The notes under the pieces are model-generated. The model worked only from the letters and a program-made list of their open reading frames with translations, did not search any database and had not been told where the DNA came from. From Acidobacteriota bacterium (lineage in GTDB: Bacteria; Acidobacteriota; Blastocatellia; Pyrinomonadales; Pyrinomonadaceae): 64,000 bases of DNA. Location of the stretch: the NCBI GenBank assembly GCA_029781855.1, contig JAKOVX010000012.1:1-64000 (forward strand), in the 5' to 3' direction. Both the position numbers and the translations under genes were made by a program. Below are positions 26,675-34,478 of this stretch, in pieces; the stretch's first letter is position 1; each line of letters opens with the position of its first letter.

Positions 26675-28495
26675 ATGAATTATTTCATCAGGCTATTACT
26701 CATTTTTGCTTTCATTTTGCCGTATGTCGGCAGTGCGTCGGCCCAAACGTCGCCTCGGTTCGAGCCCTCGAAAAAGGCGTGGAAAGAAGCCGACAAACTG
26801 CTCGCAAAGATGACCGTCGAGGAAAAGGTCGGCCAGCTCGTGCACGTCGGGATCAACGCCAAATTCAGCAATCAGGACAGCGATTACTTTAAGGAGCTCC
26901 AGCGGCAGGTCGTCCAAAACCACGTCGGCGGGATCATCTTTTTTGGGGCTCCGATCTACGAAACGACGATCCTCGCCAACCGGATGCAGCAGAACGCCAA
27001 GGTGCCGCTGCTGATGGCACTCGACGCCGAGACCGGCATCGGGATGCGGTTTGAGGACGCGACCAACTTTCCGTGGGCAATGGCGATCGCCGCGACCGGC
27101 GACCCTGAGTACGCCCGCCGCGTCGGCGTTATCACAGGCCGCGAGGCCAAGGCCATCGGCATCCAGCACGTCTACGCTCCGGTCCTCGACGTCAACAACA
27201 ACGCCGATAATCCGGTGATCAACGTCCGCAGCTTTGGCGAAGACCCGAACGATGTCGCTCGTTTCGGCACCGCGTTTATTGATGGTCTGCAGAGCCAGCG
27301 CGTCATCGCGACGGCCAAGCACTTCCCCGGCCACGGCGACACGAACGTCGATTCGCACCGCGGATTGCCGATCATCGACCATTCGCTTGAGAGCCTGGAA
27401 AAGACCGAGCTTGTGCCCTTCCGTGCGGCGATCAAAGCCGGTGTCGCTTCCATAATGATCGCTCACATCGCCCTGCCGCAGATCGACGGCGAGGAGATCA
27501 AGCCGCTCGCCACCTATCGCGGCGGCGATGCCGAGGTCGGAGCCGAGATCGTCAAAGAGAAGTCCACCATTCCCGCGACGCTCTCAAAAAAGATCCAGAC
27601 CGACCTGCTGCGTAAGGAAATGGGATTCGACGGCTTGATCGTCACCGACGCGATGAGCATGAGCGGCCTGACGATCTATTTCGACCAGGAAGAGGCGGGC
27701 GTCCGGGCGTTCCTAGCCGGTGCCGACATCCTCGAAAAGCCGTCCGACCCCGACGCAATGATCCGCGGGCTCGTAAATGCCGTCAAATCCGGCCGCATTT
27801 CAAATGACAGGCTGAACGAGTCGGTCAGAAAGATCCTCGCGTGGAAATACGAGCTTGGGCTTTTCAAGAACAAGATCACAAACATCGATCTCATCGACAC
27901 CTCGGTCTCCGGCAAGGACGCGACCGCCTTAACCAATGAGATCGCCGAAAAAGCTATCACGCTCGTCCGAAACGACGGCGATCTGCTGCCGCTCGACCGG
28001 ACGAAAAAGGTCGCGGTCCTCGGCATCTCGAATGGCTTCGACGGGCCGTCGACGATGGGGTCGTTCGCCGGTGCTTTGCGGGCAAATGGCGTCCGCTTTA
28101 TGCCGTCTTATTTGCAGGAGAATTCAGGAGCCGAGCAGGTCGCCGCGGCCCGTCAGGCCGTAAACGCCGCCGATACCGTCATCGTCGGCCTCTACGGACG
28201 TGTTCGCTCCGGAGCAAAGAACAGCGTCGGTATCCCCGAGAACGGGGCCGCGATCCTGCGCGACGCGATCGCCTCCGGCAAGAAAGTGATCGGCATCAGC
28301 TTCGGCAACCCGTACATTCTCGGTTCGTTCCCGCAGCTGCAAACTTACGTCGTCGCCTACGGCGATATGGCGAGCCTCCAGCGTGCCGCAGCAAACTCGA
28401 TACTCGGCCTACAAAACACCACCGGCCGCCTGCCGATCTCGTTGCCGGGGCTTTACCCGCGCGGAACCGGAATTCAACTGGCGAAAAAACAATGA
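26675..28495 (+). CDS. nagZ: Exported beta-N-acetylglucosaminidase NagZ (GH3)
   Basis: A 606-residue enzyme with a signal peptide (about 1-24, ending SASAQ). The GH3 barrel (about 45-380) has KHFPGHGDTNVDSH (from 215; the His/Asp general acid-base of bacterial NagZ) and the nucleophile D325 in VTDAMSMSG. A C-terminal alpha/beta domain (about 400-606) makes it the two-domain type of Bacillus NagZ rather than the short cytosolic E. coli type. It releases GlcNAc from muropeptide ends outside the cytoplasm and complements NamZ, which releases MurNAc. The start is ATG 26675, where the signal peptide begins; the longer frame overlaps the symporter gene. Confidence 0.93.
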   Translation: MNYFIRLLLIFAFILPYVGSASAQTSPRFEPSKKAWKEADKLLAKMTVEEKVGQLVHVGINAKFSNQDSDYFKELQRQVVQNHVGGIIFFGAPIYETTILANRMQQNAKVPLLMALDAETGIGMRFEDATNFPWAMAIAATGDPEYARRVGVITGREAKAIGIQHVYAPVLDVNNNADNPVINVRSFGEDPNDVARFGTAFIDGLQSQRVIATAKHFPGHGDTNVDSHRGLPIIDHSLESLEKTELVPFRAAIKAGVASIMIAHIALPQIDGEEIKPLATYRGGDAEVGAEIVKEKSTIPATLSKKIQTDLLRKEMGFDGLIVTDAMSMSGLTIYFDQEEAGVRAFLAGADILEKPSDPDAMIRGLVNAVKSGRISNDRLNESVRKILAWKYELGLFKNKITNIDLIDTSVSGKDATALTNEIAEKAITLVRNDGDLLPLDRTKKVAVLGISNGFDGPSTMGSFAGALRANGVRFMPSYLQENSGAEQVAAARQAVNAADTVIVGLYGRVRSGAKNSVGIPENGAAILRDAIASGKKVIGISFGNPYILGSFPQLQTYVVAYGDMASLQRAAANSILGLQNTTGRLPISLPGLYPRGTGIQLAKKQ

Positions 28496-28554
28496 TCGCG
28501 GATACGAAAAGGCGTGAATAGAAAATTAGACGCCTCCTCAGCCAAGCGCAGCTG

Positions 28555-28584
28555 ATCCGTGCTTATCCGAGTCCGTCTGTGGTT
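28555..28584 (+). repeat. Single array of 10-bp ATCCGTG-type units upstream of lysA
   Basis: Three consecutive 10-mers, ATCCGTGCTT, ATCCGAGTCC and GTCTGTGGTT, of the same family and with the same GTGGTT end as the array at 21252-21281. It ends 17 bp before the lysA start. No clear inverted partner was found in the short intergenic region. Confidence 0.55.
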
Positions 28585-28601
28585 AAATATTCGTTCTGCC
28601 T

Positions 28602-30011
28602 ATGGCTCAAGATTGGGAAATAGAAGACTTCATCGATGTCCGTGACGGCCGGCTGCACGTGGACGGTGTCGACATGTCCGACTTGGTTCGAGAGCACCGG
28701 ACGCCTCTTTTTGTATTCAGCGAATCGCGCATTCGCCACAATATCGATCGCCTGAAACGAGCCGCAGACGTTATCGCCTGTCCGCTGAAGGTCTGCTACG
28801 CCGCCAAAGCGATGTCCACGATGGCGATACTCCGCGCGGTCAAGGACGCCGGAGCGGACATCGAGGTCAATTCCGGCGGCGAATTGTGGAAGGCGTTGGA
28901 GATCGGTTTTCGCGGAGATCAGATCATTTTCAATGGCACGAGCAAGGAGATCGGCGAGCTCGAAATGGCAATAGATGCAGACATTTACGCCATTCAGGTC
29001 GATTCGCTCTACGAGCTGTCGCTGATCGAGGAAACGGCCCAAAAGCTCGGCAAACGTGCCAATGTCAGCCTGCGGCTCGTGCCCGAGATCGAAAGCGGAA
29101 CGCATTCCGGCCTCCAAACCGCTCTCTTGACCTCCAAATTCGGGATGATGCCCGACGAGGCGTTCGCGGCGTTTCGAAATTATCGAAATTCCCCGCACCT
29201 CAACCTATGCGGCGTCCATCTGCACATCGGCTCGCAAAATCCGGACCCGGACGTCTATACCGAAGCACTGAAAACACTTTTCGAGAGTCTAGTCCGCGTC
29301 AGCCGCGAAACCGGCATTTCGCTCAAGCACATCAATCTCGGCGGCGGATTTCCGGTCAATTATCTGCGTGACGATTCGAACGTCGGCGATATCGCTGAGG
29401 ACAAGGCCGCTCTCTTCCAATCCGAGTTCGACGCCGCCGACGCCATCGGCCGGGCGTGGTCGGTGATCGAGGAAGTCGCTGCTGCGACAGACTCAAAAGA
29501 TCTCCTCGCCCACCTTACGCTACTGGTCGAACCGGGCCGCAGCATCATTGCGGACGCCGGCATTTGTTTGACGACCGTCCGGAACAAGAAGGTGCGTCCG
29601 ATCAGCGGCTCGACCGAGGAATTCGACCATTGGCTTCTGACCGACGCCGGATTCAACATCCTGCTGTCGATGGAGACTTACAAGTGGTATTACCATCTCA
29701 TCTCGGCAGATCGCCCGGTCGCCGCGCACGTTCATAGATACAAAGTCGCCGGCCCGTTGTGCGACGGCGGCGACGTTTATTTTGATATTGAGGGCGAGAA
29801 CCGGCTGCCAGATCACCGTTTGCTGCCCGAAAATGTCCTGCCCGGCGAAGTGCTGGCCCTATTGAATTGCGGCGCATATTCGCTTGCCCAGGCGTCGCAG
29901 TACAACGGACGCTTCCTTCCCGCCGTAGTTTTGATCCGGGCTGACGGATCGCCGGAATTGATCAGAAAGCGCGATTCCTTTGACGATCTGATCGCGAATG
30001 ACATCTATTAA
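28602..30011 (+). CDS. lysA: Diaminopimelate decarboxylase
   Basis: A 469-residue fold-III PLP enzyme that decarboxylates meso-DAP to L-lysine. The PLP lysine is K69 in YAAKAM. Further motifs are the glycine loop GGGFPVN (about 247), HLHIGSQ (about 206), EPGRSIIADAG (about 309) and the inter-subunit CDGGDVYFD (about 387). It is somewhat longer than the usual 420 residues, with an insertion around 265-300. It follows nagZ on the same strand after 106 bp. DAP freed from cell-wall peptides could feed it, though lysine synthesis alone also explains it. An ornithine or arginine decarboxylase relative is possible but less likely. Confidence 0.85.
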   Translation: MAQDWEIEDFIDVRDGRLHVDGVDMSDLVREHRTPLFVFSESRIRHNIDRLKRAADVIACPLKVCYAAKAMSTMAILRAVKDAGADIEVNSGGELWKALEIGFRGDQIIFNGTSKEIGELEMAIDADIYAIQVDSLYELSLIEETAQKLGKRANVSLRLVPEIESGTHSGLQTALLTSKFGMMPDEAFAAFRNYRNSPHLNLCGVHLHIGSQNPDPDVYTEALKTLFESLVRVSRETGISLKHINLGGGFPVNYLRDDSNVGDIAEDKAALFQSEFDAADAIGRAWSVIEEVAAATDSKDLLAHLTLLVEPGRSIIADAGICLTTVRNKKVRPISGSTEEFDHWLLTDAGFNILLSMETYKWYYHLISADRPVAAHVHRYKVAGPLCDGGDVYFDIEGENRLPDHRLLPENVLPGEVLALLNCGAYSLAQASQYNGRFLPAVVLIRADGSPELIRKRDSFDDLIANDIY

Positions 30012-30026
30012 GTTGATGATCCAATA

Positions 30027-31523
30027 TCAATAATTGGCACCGAGGATCTGCTGGATAGTTTTCGATCCGGCTGCCGAGAGGTCCAGATCGTTCCGCTCCG
30101 ACAGGAATGAGAGGTTGGCGAGCAGGACGGCTTGGGTGCTCTGGTCGCGGACATCAGCAACTATCCCGAGATTTTCGAGACTCAATTCCACCGCCGTCGC
30201 CGTGTCGCCCTGGTCGGCAAATCTCGCAGCCAGTTCAATAAGTGCCGTCGAGCGGGCGGGAAGCTGCGGCACCGTCTCCGCCAGCGTCGCCGCCTCTTTC
30301 AACATCTCGATCGAACCGGGAGCATCGCCGTTTTTCAATTTAGCGTCAGCGAGGGCGATGAGCGCCGAGAGCCGGTCTGAATCTTCGCGGATCTCGTTTA
30401 TCGTCTGGCGAGCAAGCTCGTCTTCGTTCTGAACTATCAATATCTGAGCGATCTGTGACAGTGCCTCGGTCTCTTCGGCAGGATCGGGGTTTTCGCGTGC
30501 GATCTCGATCCCACGCTCGGTTTTTCCGAATCCGGCAAACTGCACGGCGATGACGGTCAGCAGCCGATTGCGTGCCCGGCTGTCGCGGATCTCGATCTCA
30601 CGCTGCGAGTTGACGATGGCGTAGGCCTCCTCGAGAGCTTCGAGTGCGTCCTCCTTCTCATCCTTTTTCCAGGCATCCCGGGCGAATCCGACGAGAGCGG
30701 AGCCCAGTTGGGTCTTGTCGGTGATCAGGTCGAGTGCCTGGTCCGCAAGCTCCAAACTGCCGGCATTTAGAAAACCGAGGGCGCAGCTGCCCAGAAAAAA
30801 GTCCCGATGCGTATTATCCAGTTGTTCCGCAAATTCGAGAGCGACGGCAAACGTCTCGATCGACCTGTCGTTTCGCTTGGCTTCGACAAAAAGGCTGGCG
30901 AGGTCGGACAGCGTCCTTATCCGCTCCTCATCGTGTTCGATGGTTTCCGCGGCGGCAACGCCGTCGTCGAGCCACGCGGCCGCTCCCTCATTTTCGCCTT
31001 TCGCTATTAACGAAGACGCTATATGTTGGGCCGCCGAAACGCGGGCCGACGGGAAATCGATCTCGGCGACGCTTCCACGGGCGGCCGCCTCATCACCATT
31101 TTCGGCCTGCTTGGCAGCGATGCCAGCCAAAACAAAATCGGGATGTGCCATCGAGTCGGCAATTTCACGCGCTTTTTCAATGTTTCCCTTGCTTGCAAGG
31201 ACGAGAGCGACGCGTTCGGTCGCCTGCGATCGGAGCCCCTGGTCCTCGATAGCGTCGACAAGCTGAAGAGCGTATTCGTCATCATCGATCTCGGCGCATT
31301 TCTCGGCCACCATTGCGAGCAGTTTGTCCCGCGAATACGGATCGTTGACCGAGTTTGCCAGTTCGGCGGCAAGGTCAACCTCGCCGCGGCCAAGATACAT
31401 TGGAAGAACGGCGTTCATTGCGGCCGCGTGGCCGTCACTGCTCCGGACGCGTTCGCCGACGAACGCCGCCGCCGCGAGCAGATCACTCTCCGCCTGCTCC
31501 CTGGAAATATAAAGATCAGACAT
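30027..31523 (-). CDS. Helical-repeat (TPR-like) cytosolic protein
   Basis: A 498-residue acidic protein made of alpha-helical hairpin repeats of about 35-40 residues (recurring ALVxxAxxxAxxGxxExAxExAxxIxDxxxR), related to TPR. No signal peptide or catalytic motif was seen. It is convergent with lysA, whose stop is 15 bp away. The ATG at 31523 is preferred to a GTG at 31547 because the first eight residues of the longer form are basic and not part of the repeat pattern. Function unknown; probably a scaffold. Confidence 0.75.
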   Translation of the reverse strand: MSDLYISREQAESDLLAAAAFVGERVRSSDGHAAAMNAVLPMYLGRGEVDLAAELANSVNDPYSRDKLLAMVAEKCAEIDDDEYALQLVDAIEDQGLRSQATERVALVLASKGNIEKAREIADSMAHPDFVLAGIAAKQAENGDEAAARGSVAEIDFPSARVSAAQHIASSLIAKGENEGAAAWLDDGVAAAETIEHDEERIRTLSDLASLFVEAKRNDRSIETFAVALEFAEQLDNTHRDFFLGSCALGFLNAGSLELADQALDLITDKTQLGSALVGFARDAWKKDEKEDALEALEEAYAIVNSQREIEIRDSRARNRLLTVIAVQFAGFGKTERGIEIARENPDPAEETEALSQIAQILIVQNEDELARQTINEIREDSDRLSALIALADAKLKNGDAPGSIEMLKEAATLAETVPQLPARSTALIELAARFADQGDTATAVELSLENLGIVADVRDQSTQAVLLANLSFLSERNDLDLSAAGSKTIQQILGANY

Positions 31524-31599
31524 ATTTTGTTTGATACGGGACCTCACATGCGACCCAGAGTCGCGTATGAGATCCGAATGAGGTTAGGTTACCGGCAAG

Positions 31600-32298
31600 T
31601 CAGTTGCCCGGAAATAAGAGTCGTATAGAATCGGGCATCCAGTCACGAAGGTCGGTTGCAACTGCACCGGCTCCCGCCTTACGAAGCTTGTCGGCACCCA
31701 CTGAATTAGCAACGCCGAGAGCCAGCAGGTCGGCGGCGACCGCGCCCTGTATTCCGGCCGGCGAATCCTCGATCACCAGGCAGTCGTCGTGCGTCATCGG
31801 CAAATGGCCGTTCGCCATCCTGATCGCATCGAGCCGCTGAAACCCAAGCCGAAAACACTCTGGATCGGGTTTGCAGTTCCCGACATCGTCCGCACTCACA
31901 ACGGTCTCGAAAAATCGGCCGAGCCCGCTCTCCTCCAGCACGAGATCGATCTCGTGCCGCCTGGACATGCTAACGAGCCCGAGCGTGAATTCGCGGGACA
32001 TCTTTTCGATAAAATTCTCGATCCCGTCAAAAAGCGGCAGATTGCCGCTGACGATCTCACGCCATTTATCCGATTTTTCCTTGACGATCTCGCCGATGCG
32101 GTCTTCGGACGCCTTCTTTCCCGCACGGTCATATTGAGCGGCGACAAAAGTACGGTCGTCCATCCCTAGCGCGGAATAGTAATGCTCCTCGGTCAATTCG
32201 ACGCCGTCCGCCTCGAAAACCTCTCTGTACGCCTGCATCTGCACTGCCTCGTCATCGATGATGACCCCATTAAAATCCATTAATATTGACTTGATCAT
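31600..32298 (-). CDS. HAD-superfamily hydrolase (beta-phosphoglucomutase-like)
   Basis: A 232-residue HAD subclass-IA protein with a helical cap. Motif I is DFNGV (D8; the second Asp usual in phosphatases is Asn here), motif II is S in VSMSRR (about 113), and motif III/IV is K158 region with EDSPAGIQGA (about 172). Such proteins dephosphorylate small phospho-sugars or interconvert hexose phosphates. The D-to-N change occurs in some HAD families but may alter the reaction. Six bases separate it from the FAD-oxidase start on the same strand, so they are probably one operon. Substrate unknown. Confidence 0.82.
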   Translation of the reverse strand: MIKSILMDFNGVIIDDEAVQMQAYREVFEADGVELTEEHYYSALGMDDRTFVAAQYDRAGKKASEDRIGEIVKEKSDKWREIVSGNLPLFDGIENFIEKMSREFTLGLVSMSRRHEIDLVLEESGLGRFFETVVSADDVGNCKPDPECFRLGFQRLDAIRMANGHLPMTHDDCLVIEDSPAGIQGAVAADLLALGVANSVGADKLRKAGAGAVATDLRDWMPDSIRLLFPGN

Positions 32299-32304
32299 AA
32301 TCTT

Positions 32305-33837
32305 TTAGTCGAGATAGCTCTCGTCGATCATATTTCCGCGGCCGAGAATCGCGTTCGGGTCGAATGCCCGCTTCAGTTCGGCCATTTCGTTCAAATAACG
32401 CTCGCCCATCATCGCTGCGAGGTACTTGCGTTTCAATTTCCCGATACCGTGTTCGGCCGAAACCGTCCCGCCGAGCATGATCGCCTGGGCGACGCAGCGG
32501 CCGTAAATATGACGTGCCTTTTCGGCCTCGGCAGCGTCTTTCGGCAGCATGTTAGCGTGCAAATGACAGTCGCCGATATGTCCGAAAATGACGTAATCAA
32601 GCCCGCTCGCATCAAGCGTTTCCTTATAATATCGCAGAAAAGCCGGAAAATTCTCATCCGGAACCGCCATGTCCGTCCCGACCTTTCGCTGCTTGTACTT
32701 TGCTATCCGCTCGTTGACCGTCACTGGCAAAGCGTGGCGAAAATCACGCATCTTCTCAAGGTCCTGCTCGTTCGTCGTGAACCAAGAACGCTCGAGATCG
32801 GCACCGTGCTTTTCGAAAAGTGTATTCCACTGCTCAAGCAAGGCATCTTCCGTTTCTGATGCTGTTTCCTGCTCAAAGAAAATCGCACCTGCCATTCCTT
32901 CGGGAACCTCAGGAAATTTTTCGGAGATGAATGCAAGTGCTCTATCGTCAAAGTATTCGATAAGCGTAGCTTGAAGATACCAGTCGTCAAAGAACGGCAT
33001 TGCACCCTCAGGAATTCTCGGTTGAATATCCGACGACAATGCATCGAACGACAATCCTCTAGCTTCTTCCACGAAGGACAGAATGTCTTGAGTGTCCTTA
33101 AAGAACACAATCCCACTAAACAGTCCTTTCGGTTTAATAGTTAGACGCAACTCGATCTCAGTGACAACGCCGAGCGTGCCTTCGCTTCCGATAAATACAT
33201 CGATCGCTTCGGGTAAGTTCTCATTGAAATAGCCGCTTACATTCTTGCGTACAATAGGCCGCTCATATGTGGGAATTTTCACGGCAATCGCTTTGCCACT
33301 ATTGGTAACCAGACTCATCAATCCGTCGTTCGAGGCATGATTAGGACGAGAACGCGAAAGGCTCAACGTGTCGCCGTCAGCAAGTACTATTTCAAGGCCC
33401 TGAACGAAATTCCGCGTCGCTCCGTACTTAAAACTCCTCGCCCCCGAAGCATTCGTCGCGACCGTGCCGCCGATCTGGCAGCTCCACTCCGTCGGGTCCG
33501 GCGGGTAAAAGAGCCCTTCGGCGTCGACCGCCTTTTGCAGGTCGCCGAGGATCACGCCGGCACCGACCGTTGCCGTCCGCGCTTCCCTATCGATCTCGAT
33601 CTTGTTAAGTTTTTCAAGCGAAATGACGATCCCGCCGAACGGTATCGCCCCGCCGACCGTTCCGGTCCTTGCACCCGAGATCGTCACCGGCGTTTTGCTC
33701 GCATTCGCCTCGGCCACGATCTTCGCGACCTCCTCGGTCGTCTCCGGAATAAACAGCTTCTCAGCGTGCCCGCCCTGCATATTGCTGGCGTCGGTGAGAT
33801 AGTTTTGGATGTCGTCTAATTTTGATTTTACTTGCAT
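32305..33837 (-). CDS. FAD-linked oxidase of the GlcD/D-lactate dehydrogenase type
   Basis: A 510-residue flavoprotein. An N-terminal FAD-binding-4 (PCMH) domain spans about 25-215 (TISGARTGTVGGAIPFGG, TEWSCQIGGTVATNASGARSFKYG). The C-terminal FAD-oxidase domain is about 230-507 and has FGHIGDCHLHANML and SAEHGIGKLKRKYL. The family oxidises D-lactate, glycolate or D-2-hydroxy acids. MurQ, 8 kb away, yields D-lactate, so D-lactate oxidation is a plausible role. The start lies only 5 bp from an inverted repeat that bounds the next gene, and no Shine-Dalgarno sequence is visible, so an internal start is possible. Confidence 0.85.
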   Translation of the reverse strand: MQVKSKLDDIQNYLTDASNMQGGHAEKLFIPETTEEVAKIVAEANASKTPVTISGARTGTVGGAIPFGGIVISLEKLNKIEIDREARTATVGAGVILGDLQKAVDAEGLFYPPDPTEWSCQIGGTVATNASGARSFKYGATRNFVQGLEIVLADGDTLSLSRSRPNHASNDGLMSLVTNSGKAIAVKIPTYERPIVRKNVSGYFNENLPEAIDVFIGSEGTLGVVTEIELRLTIKPKGLFSGIVFFKDTQDILSFVEEARGLSFDALSSDIQPRIPEGAMPFFDDWYLQATLIEYFDDRALAFISEKFPEVPEGMAGAIFFEQETASETEDALLEQWNTLFEKHGADLERSWFTTNEQDLEKMRDFRHALPVTVNERIAKYKQRKVGTDMAVPDENFPAFLRYYKETLDASGLDYVIFGHIGDCHLHANMLPKDAAEAEKARHIYGRCVAQAIMLGGTVSAEHGIGKLKRKYLAAMMGERYLNEMAELKRAFDPNAILGRGNMIDESYLD

Positions 33838-33842
33838 GCAGA

Positions 33843-33895
33843 CATTTGAACGCAGATCGAGCGGATCGAGCGGATCAAGCGGATTCGAACGGATC
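33843..33895. repeat. Left array/terminal inverted repeat of the GxxExxY element
   Basis: Begins CATTTGAACGC, then about four 9-10-bp units of type GCGGATCGA. The first 24 nt match the complement of 34435-34458 at 22 positions. The array also encodes the C-terminal residues of the GxxExxY protein. Confidence 0.8.
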
Positions 33896-34321
33896 TTTTA
33901 TGAAGATCCCATCAAGAACATTTTCTTGATGTCTGTCACTTCTTCTGATCTTATGTTCATTTGAGAAGAATTTTCGCTTAAATTCCGGCAACTTTCCAAA
34001 ATTCAACAACAAACCTATTTCAACATCTGTCGATCTCAGATAATTGAGCAATTGTGCTTCATGGGCTTCGATTAATCGCTCTTTGGCCTTGAGTTCGAGA
34101 ATAACTCTACCATTTACTACGAGATCCGCTGAGAAACTCCCTACGATCTTTTCCTCGTAATAAACCGCGATGGATCTTTCGGTCTCAATGCTCAGCCCCG
34201 CCTCGTTAAGTTCGATGATCATCGCATTATGGTAAACACTCTCCATGAATCCGTAACCGAGGCTATTGTATACCTTGTAGAAGACCCTGATTATCTCCCT
34301 GGTTAACTCTTCTTCGATCAT
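33875..34321 (-). CDS. GxxExxY protein (PD-(D/E)XK nuclease-like)
   Basis: A 148-residue protein of the GxxExxY family (Pfam PDDEXK_3). The name motif is seen as GFMESVY, after EELTREIIRVFYKVYNSLG. The core ADLVVNGRVILELKA supplies the D...ExK residues of a PD-(D/E)XK nuclease fold. The ATG at 34321 is used because family members begin near here; a TTG at 34375 would add 18 residues. The stop codon lies in the left repeat array. The gene is bracketed by inverted repeats, so it looks like the passenger or effector of a small mobile unit. No biochemical function is established for the family, to my knowledge. Confidence 0.85.
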   Translation of the reverse strand: MIEEELTREIIRVFYKVYNSLGYGFMESVYHNAMIIELNEAGLSIETERSIAVYYEEKIVGSFSADLVVNGRVILELKAKERLIEAHEAQLLNYLRSTDVEIGLLLNFGKLPEFKRKFFSNEHKIRRSDRHQENVLDGIFIKDPFESA

Positions 34322-34410
34322 CGATACACACCGGCCGTTCGCCCCGGCCAACTCCTTCTCGACCCGATCCACCAACCCACGAACATGACAATTCCCGACC
34401 TTAAAATCTT

Positions 34411-34458
34411 ATATTATCCGCATTTATCCGCCTAATCCGCCCGATCCGCGTTCAAATG
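34411..34458. repeat. Right array/terminal inverted repeat of the GxxExxY element
   Basis: Reads inward from its right end (complement) as CATTTGAACGC followed by about four GCGGAT units spaced 9-10 bp. It mirrors the array at 33843. The interval 33843-34458 (616 bp) therefore has transposon-like ends. Confidence 0.8.
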
Positions 34459-34478
34459 CGCCTCAAATCGAGTGACAA

